From positions 47,642,880-47,706,879 of the forward strand of contig NC_061795.1 of the NCBI RefSeq assembly GCF_021462225.1: a stretch of 64,000 nucleotides of DNA, read 5' to 3'. Below, piece after piece: positions 58,851 through 64,000 of the stretch. The stretch's first letter is position 1. Each line of letters starts with the position of its first letter. The notes under the pieces were generated by a model that worked only from the letters and a program-made list of their open reading frames with translations, was not told the DNA's origin and ran no database searches. The position numbers were made by a program, and so were the translations under genes. The DNA comes from Girardinichthys multiradiatus. Lineage: Eukaryota > Chordata > Actinopteri > Cyprinodontiformes > Goodeidae.

Positions 58851-59318
58851 GAAATGGCAATTAAGTTGCAGATCACCAGTTAAACATTGCATCGACCATG
58901 CTTTGTTCAGCTGAGGTTATAATTTCTTGTTTTAAAGACATGATGAGGTTTTATTGTGATAAATAAATTGATAGATTTTTAAAAGATATTTCTTTACTTT
59001 CAACTGAAGATGCATGTTGCTGCAGGGACAGAAAACATAAATCTGAGTCTGCCTGAACACAGTGGGTGTAGATGGAGTCTTTGTGGCCTTGGAGGGAGAA
59101 AATTGGCACATCGGTCAAAATAGCATCCAAACCACCAGGGTGAGGTAGCAGAGCAGGAGCTGGAGGAACCAGGCGTAGAAAAAATATCCTGTACACTCCA
59201 GAAAAAGACCTATTTATGTGACACCCATTAACAAAATGTGCAGTGTCACCTAATCTCTACACTCCTCACAGACAAAAAGACTCAATGGCCTACATACACC
59301 CAACATGAAATGGCGTGA

Positions 59319-60047
59319 GTTATCTTCAACCATAGATCCTTTTGTGTGATCCTTGGGATTTCCACGGATTCTTCAGGACAGGATATAAAATTCTCTCCTA
59401 TAAAAATACATGTTGATGCACCACAATCAAATTCAACATCAGCTTGTTTTCAGTTAATTAGCAGTGGATCCATTAATTGTTTATTAATTGATCAGAGGGT
59501 TCCATTCGGCCATCTGTCGGAGAAATTCTTCAATTCAACAGCTTCTCAGATAAGCCTTTGGAAATGAGTTGGATATACATTCCCTCAACCTCTGTATGGA
59601 TCCAAAGATCAACCAGGATCAACAGGACTGATTGAACCTGTACTTTCTGATTATTTTTTGGTAATACGAGACATTATGAGAATATTTGTTCTCACTAAGC
59701 TAAAACACATTAGGGTCTTACATAGAATGAGGGGCAGCTATTTGCAGAATTTAAACATTAACATAAAATTCCCATTTTTTACTTTAGTTTTACAACAAGA
59801 AGGACTAAAATTATTATTATTCCCTAAAATTCACCCACAGACAACACGAACTGATCCACAGCAGGAACAGTCTGATTTGCGTAATAGGTGTGCAGATGAT
59901 CGGATCTACAAGGACCTGGAATATCTAGGAGGGACACCAGAGGGCGGAAATGGGGGAATTGGTTGGTTTCCCGGGCAGTTGCAGGAGCATCTGACAGCAC
60001 GCATGAGGCCCAGCGGTTGTTGTTTTCAACTCTCCAGAATAAGATAA
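59319..60047 (+). pseudogene. unidentified, nearly open reading frame of 243 codons
   Basis: One frame stays open from 59319 to the stop at 60045-60047, except for a single TGA at 59565-59567. The peptide includes PFGHLSEKFFNSTASQISLW before the stop and MRIFVLTKLKHIRVLHRMRG, QTTRTDPQQEQSDLRNRCAD and YLGGTPEGGNGGIGWFPGQL after it. I do not recognise it. It may be a decayed retroelement piece or chance; an isolated host exon set is less likely because there is no splice pattern. Confidence 0.3.
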
Positions 60048-60226
60048 ATACTCTTTACAAATTGTTTCTGAACAATAAATTGTAATTAATGACATTCACA
60101 ACCTTCCATAAACTGACATCACTGGCCTTGTTACTTTCAGAATATGGTTTACTTTAGTAATATTCAGATCAGTGGTAGTCAATCCCAGCAGTTGGTCCAG
60201 CACTCCTAATTCAAAGAGTTGATATA

Positions 60227-61497
60227 CAGGGGTTGGACAATGAAAGTGAAACACCTGTCATTTTAGTGTGGGAGGTTTCATGGCTAAACTGGACCAGCCT
60301 GGTAGCCAGTCTTCATTGATTGCACATTACACCAGTAAGAGCAGAGTGTGAAGGTTCAATTAGCAGGGTAAGAGCACAGTTTTGCTCAAAATATTGAAAT
60401 GCACACAACATTATGGGTGACATACCAGAGTTCAAAAGAGGACAAATTGTTGGTGCACGTCTTGCTGGCGCATCTGTGACCAAGACAGCAAGTCTTTGTG
60501 ATGTATCAAGAGCCACGGTATCCAGGGTAATGTCAGCATACCACCAAGAAGGACGAACCACATCCAACAGGATTAACTGTGGACGCAAGAGGAAGCTGTC
60601 TGAAAGGGATGTTCGGGTGCTAACCCGGATTGTATCCAAAAAACATAAAACCACGGCTGCCCAAATCACAGCAGAATTAAATGTGCACCTCAACTCTCCT
60701 GTTTCCACCAGAACTGCCCGTCAGGAGCTCCACAGGGTCAATATACACGGCCAGGATGCTATAGCCAAACCTTTGGTCACTCATGCCAATGCCAAACGTC
60801 GGTTTCAATGGTGCAAGGAGCGCAAATCTTAGGCTGTGGACAATGTGAAACATGTATTGTACTCTGATGAGTCCACCTTTACTGTTTTCCCCACATCCAG
60901 GAGAGTTACGGTGTGGAGAAGCCCCAAAGAATCGTACCACCCAGACTGTTGCATGCCCAGAGTGAAGCATGGGGGTGGATCAGTGATGGTTTGGGCTGCC
61001 ATATCATGGCATTCCCTTGGCCCAATACTTGTGCTAGATGGGCGCGTCACTGCCAAGGACTACCGAACCATTCTTGAGGACCAAGTGCATCCAATAGTTC
61101 AAACATTGTATCCTGAAGGTGGTGCCGTGTATCAGGATGACAATGCACCAATACACACAGCAAGACTGGTGAAAGATTGGTTTGATGAACATGAAAGTGA
61201 AGTTGAACATCTCCCATGGCCTGCTCAGTCACCAGATCTAAATATTATTGAGCCACTTTGGAGTGTTTTGAAGGAGCGAGTCAGGAAACGTTTTCCTCCA
61301 CCAGTATCACGTAGTGACCTGGCCATTCTTCCTGCAAGAAGAATGGCTTAAAATCCCTCTGACCACTATGCAGGACTTGTATATGTCATTCCCAAGACGA
61401 ATTGACGCTGTATTGGCCGCAAAAGGAGGCCCTACACCATACTAATAAATTATTGTGATCTAAAACCAGGTGTTTCAGTTTCATTGTCCAACCCCTG
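60227..61497 (+). mobile_element. Tc1-type transposon, almost complete, 1271 bp
   Basis: Both ends carry a 31-bp terminal inverted repeat starting caggggttggacaatgaaa (one mismatch at 60246), each flanked by TA (60225-60226 and 61498-61499), the target duplication of Tc1/mariner elements. A single transposase gene fills the plus strand. Termini and length are what is expected of an intact copy; only the gene is damaged. Confidence 0.95.
60413..61445 (+). pseudogene. Tc1-type transposase, one nonsense codon and one frameshift
   Basis: It begins MGDIPEFKRGQIVGARLAGA, the N-terminal helix-turn-helix, with GRKRKLSERD as the second DNA-binding part. The frame meets TAG at 60830-60832 in a position where this family normally has Trp, and goes on in the same frame: VLYSDESTF (first Asp), [28 protein letters not shown] (second Asp) and SPDLNIIEPLW (Glu). 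I count 36 residues between the second Asp and the Glu, a DD36E spacing rather than the usual DD34E. Near 61330 the frame shifts; EEWLKIPLTTMQDLYMSFPR and the AAKGGPTPY end follow in another frame to 61445. Confidence 0.93.
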
Positions 61498-61674
61498 TAT
61501 GTCTTGACTTGCTAGGTTTTGCAGCAGCCAGCAAATAACCTGTTCAATCAGATGAGGTGTGTTTAAGGTGGGAAAACAAGTTTGTTTATTGCATCTATGA
61601 GGCATCTTCTTCAGCGCTATCTGTACTTAGTGGCACCCACGGCAAAGACATGTTAGAAATCTTACAATAAATTA

Positions 61675-61765
61675 ATTTCCTACTGCAGCAGCATAATATA
61701 ACACTGAAAAATCCAACCCATAATTCAAGTACATTTATTCAGTGCGGAAAAAAGGCCTCACAGAT
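61675..61765 (+). repeat. dispersed repeat, copy B
   Basis: The segment ctgcagcagcataatataac through gtacatttattcagtgcgg matches 22974-23040 with a 12-bp gap. It lies 180 bp after the Tc1 element. Confidence 0.6.
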
Positions 61766-61809
61766 CTTCTACCATAAACAAGTGTGGGAAAGAGGTTCCT
61801 TTCTACACA

Positions 61810-62440
61810 CAGTGACTTTCAAAAGTATAGACACCTCTGTAAAATGCTTCATTTTTTGAGATCTAGAACAATGAGACCATGATAAATCTTTTTTAACTTT
61901 TTTCACATAAAATCTGGCATTTATCTCACACCTACAACTGAAATCAAACAAATCTTACAGAAGGAAACCATCTGCTTGTGTGTAAGACTGCAAAACCCAA
62001 AACCCATAAACTAATACTATGTTGCAGCACCTTTTCATTTATTTTCAGCACTAACTCTTCTTTGGTGAAGGTTTATCAGCATTCCACATCTTAACTTTGC
62101 AATATCTGTCCACTTTGCCTCACAAAGGTTTACTAAGACACGTCTTGCCCACAGCCCTCTTCAGGTGACCCAGCAGGCCTTCTGTCAGATTTACTTCCCA
62201 CTGTGCCTCAGGTGTTCCGAAACTTGAATTCTGGTGAATTCTGGTAAAGCCATTTCTTTCTGGATGTATGCCTGGACTCACTACGATGCTGAAAATTTTA
62301 AATCTTCAGATTCCAAGCCAACACCTGAAGGATTTGGCATCATGACAAAAGTAATTTATTTTATCTTCAGAATGTACAATGTAGACAAAATCATGGATAG
62401 CATAGCTCTTTATATGATACCATCCACTTTGATTTAAAGT
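61810..62440 (-). mobile_element. probable Tc1-type relic
   Basis: cagtgactttcaaaagtata at the left, ttgcagcacctttt and antisense-looking transposon phrases follow in order. The sequence is too decayed to place a transposase domain with certainty. Confidence 0.4.
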
Positions 62441-62505
62441 TATTCATCCATCCATACATCCTTATCCTTGCAGGGTCCAGGCAGCTGGTGCCTATCTCCT
62501 ACAGT
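62440..62505 (-). mobile_element. SINE tail fragment
   Basis: catccatccatacatcctta and agctggtgcctatctcc match the tail of the 1890-2233 SINE family. Confidence 0.55.
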
Positions 62506-62689
62506 GTTTCAACATTAGTTACAGAGTGTGCACACCTATGCACCCAGGTTAACTTTTGTTTATTTTCTTCAATTTTTACCCTGACAGAGTTGTTTCATTT
62601 TTCAGTTCAATTGTTTATGTATATGTTGATGTCAAAATACGAGTAGAAAATGTACTCAAATTATTCATGGTGTCAAAGGACTTGCTAAT

Positions 62690-63345
62690 TTAACCAGAGC
62701 ATGTAGACGTTTTAGAACTCCAAGTCCAATGAGGTTGGGACTGTGTGTAAAACATGAGATGGACTGACCCAAAGTGGAAAAGTGTGCTGTGGTCTGACGA
62801 GCCCACATTCCAGATTGTTTTTGGAAACCATGTACGTTGTGTCCCCCGGCCCAAAGAGGAAAAGGACAATCTGGATTATCAGGACAAAGTTCAAAAGCCA
62901 GCGTCTGTGATGGTATGGGGGTGCGTTAGTGCCCATGGCATCATGGGTAACTGGCACATCTGTGAAGGCACCATTAATGCTCAAAGGTACATCTAGGTTA
63001 TGGAGCAACATCTGCTGCCATCCAAGCAATGTCTTCTTCAGGGACGTCCCTGCTTATTTCAGCAAGACGATGCCAAGGCACATTCTGCACATTCCAACAG
63101 CGTGGCTTCGTAGTAAAAGAGTTCTGGTACCAGACTGGCCTGCCTGCGGTCCAGGCCTGTCTCACACTGAAAATGTGTGGAGCATTATGAAAGGAAAATA
63201 CAACCACGGAGACCCGGGACTGTTGAGCAACTGAAGATGTTCATCAAGCAAGAATGTGCAAGAATTTCTCCTACAAAGCTTCAACAATTAGTCCTCCGCT
63301 TCCAAACGCTTATAGAGTGTTGCTAAAAGGAAGGGTGATGGAACA
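62690..63345 (+). mobile_element. Tc1-type transposon fragment (catalytic part)
   Basis: Frames show WKSVLWSDEPTFQIVFGNH (first Asp), KPASVMVWGCVSAHGIMGNW, a QQDDAKAHS-like second-Asp region near 63060, and after a frameshift VLVPDWPACGPGLSHTENVW with the catalytic Glu. A stop at 62994 and further lesions make it inactive. The N-terminal DNA-binding part and both ends are not visible. Confidence 0.85.
62754..63234 (+). pseudogene. Tc1-type transposase fragment, broken
   Basis: First frame 62754-62996 carries the first catalytic Asp and the HICEGTINAQRYI stretch. The second frame, to 63234, carries WLRSKRVLVPDWPACG and the Glu in TENVWSIMKGKYN. It differs in family from the 60.2-kb and 51.3-kb copies (PACGPGLSHTE in place of the usual SPDLN-type motif). 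Confidence 0.82.
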
Positions 63346-63729
63346 CAGTGGTAAACATGACCTTGTTGGAACATGGTGCAAGCATCAAATTCAAAATGAG
63401 CAAAAATTTGCCAAAAAAACAATAAAGTTTATCAGTTATTCATCATGAATGCCCATGATTTTCTCAAGCAGAAATATTCCCAAACAGCTAAAATTGTTTT
63501 TCTCATTAGTGAGGTAAAAATTTAGTAGCATTTTTGTAACCCACAGACCAGCATTGCTCAGCAGCCAATGGTGAAGGAGCAGCACTGCATTACTCTATGC
63601 TTCATACAGCCAGAGAAAACTCTGGTCAGTCCAGCAATTTTCATAGTAGTGTGAGGTTTTAAAATCACAACAAACTTTACAGACAAACATGACCTGAGAA
63701 AACACAAAAAGCAGTTTTCTAATCATAAT

Positions 63730-64000
63730 TTAATTTATCAGGGGGACAGTTATCCAAATCACCCAGGCACTATGTGGATATACAACTGCACCCCCAATTA
63801 TGATTTAACTGGCATAAATCACATTTTTTGGTTACATCTCATTAGCAACACAAAAACTACAGGCCTCACTGCCTCAGTTAAGGTCAGAGTTTACAATTCA
63901 ACAATAAGAAAGAGACTGGGAGAAAATGGGCTCCATGGGAGAATTCCAAGGGCAGAACCACTGCTGACCAAAAAAGAATAGAAAGGTCCGTGTCATATTT
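63730..64000 (+). mobile_element. Tc1-type transposon N-terminal fragment, runs off the window
   Basis: The frame at 63772-63981 ends ASVKVRVYNSTIRKRLGENG and LHGRIPRAEPLLTKKE, the HTH-2 and linker region typical of Tc1 transposases, and then a TAG. The catalytic part would lie beyond 64000. Confidence 0.7.

Noticed and set aside
60313..61056. Minus-strand frames of up to 131 codons in the 60.2-kb transposon
   Set aside because: Antisense of the Tc1 transposase, whose plus-strand motifs and terminal repeats are clear.

Overview
The window is vertebrate nuclear DNA, almost certainly from a ray-finned (teleost) fish. Three things point that way: split genes with GT-AG introns, CA/GT microsatellites, and a repeat complement dominated by Tc1-type transposons, tRNA-headed SINEs and RTE/L2-type LINE pieces. 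The repeat types would suit a percomorph such as a killifish or livebearer relative, but the species cannot be fixed from sequence alone. No operons, CRISPR arrays or prokaryotic genes are present.

The one host gene I can support is ranbp10 (RanBP9/RanBP10 family, a CTLH/GID E3-ligase complex subunit and Ran/tubulin-associated scaffold). It lies on the minus strand between 50771 and 28012. Thirteen coding exons chain in consistent phase to 545 residues and a stop. They carry most of the SPRY domain, LisH, CTLH, a Ser-rich acidic linker and the C-terminal CRA region. The N-terminal exon(s), about 75 residues by comparison with the vertebrate protein, are not recognisable between 50772 and 64000, so the first intron in view is at least 13.2 kb. 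The exon arrangement is uneven: exons 6-9 sit in 850 bp separated by 87-93 bp introns, a 23-nt microexon follows an 85-bp intron, and other introns reach 6.7 kb. Three splice arrangements deserve attention: an 87-bp stop-free in-frame intron, competing in-phase acceptors before exon 11, and a TG microsatellite directly abutting the exon 12 acceptor.

Region by region: 1-27.7 kb has no recognisable host exon. It holds a SINE copy, an internally deleted RTE-type LINE (6.6-8.2 kb), a 3.15-kb head-to-tail pair of GC-richer noncoding repeats (9.28-12.43 kb), a TTAGGG-like repeat joined to a GT microsatellite (13.6-14.0 kb), a 1-kb pyrimidine-rich strand (14.6-15.6 kb), Tc1 relics, and several complex AT-homeodomain-site-rich blocks that look like conserved noncoding elements. 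27.7-50.8 kb is ranbp10, with SINEs, LINE tails, a hAT-like MITE and Tc1 relics in its introns. 50.8-64 kb is the upstream intron or flank and is rich in Tc1 elements, including one almost complete 1271-bp copy (60227-61497) with TA target duplication, a DD36E-type catalytic spacing, one nonsense codon and one frameshift.

I found no convincing new multi-gene system. The most interesting items are the ranbp10 splice-site arrangements, the near-intact Tc1 copy, the tandem noncoding repeat, and an unexplained almost-open reading frame at 59319-60047. All family names rest on my recognition of motifs; no database search was run.
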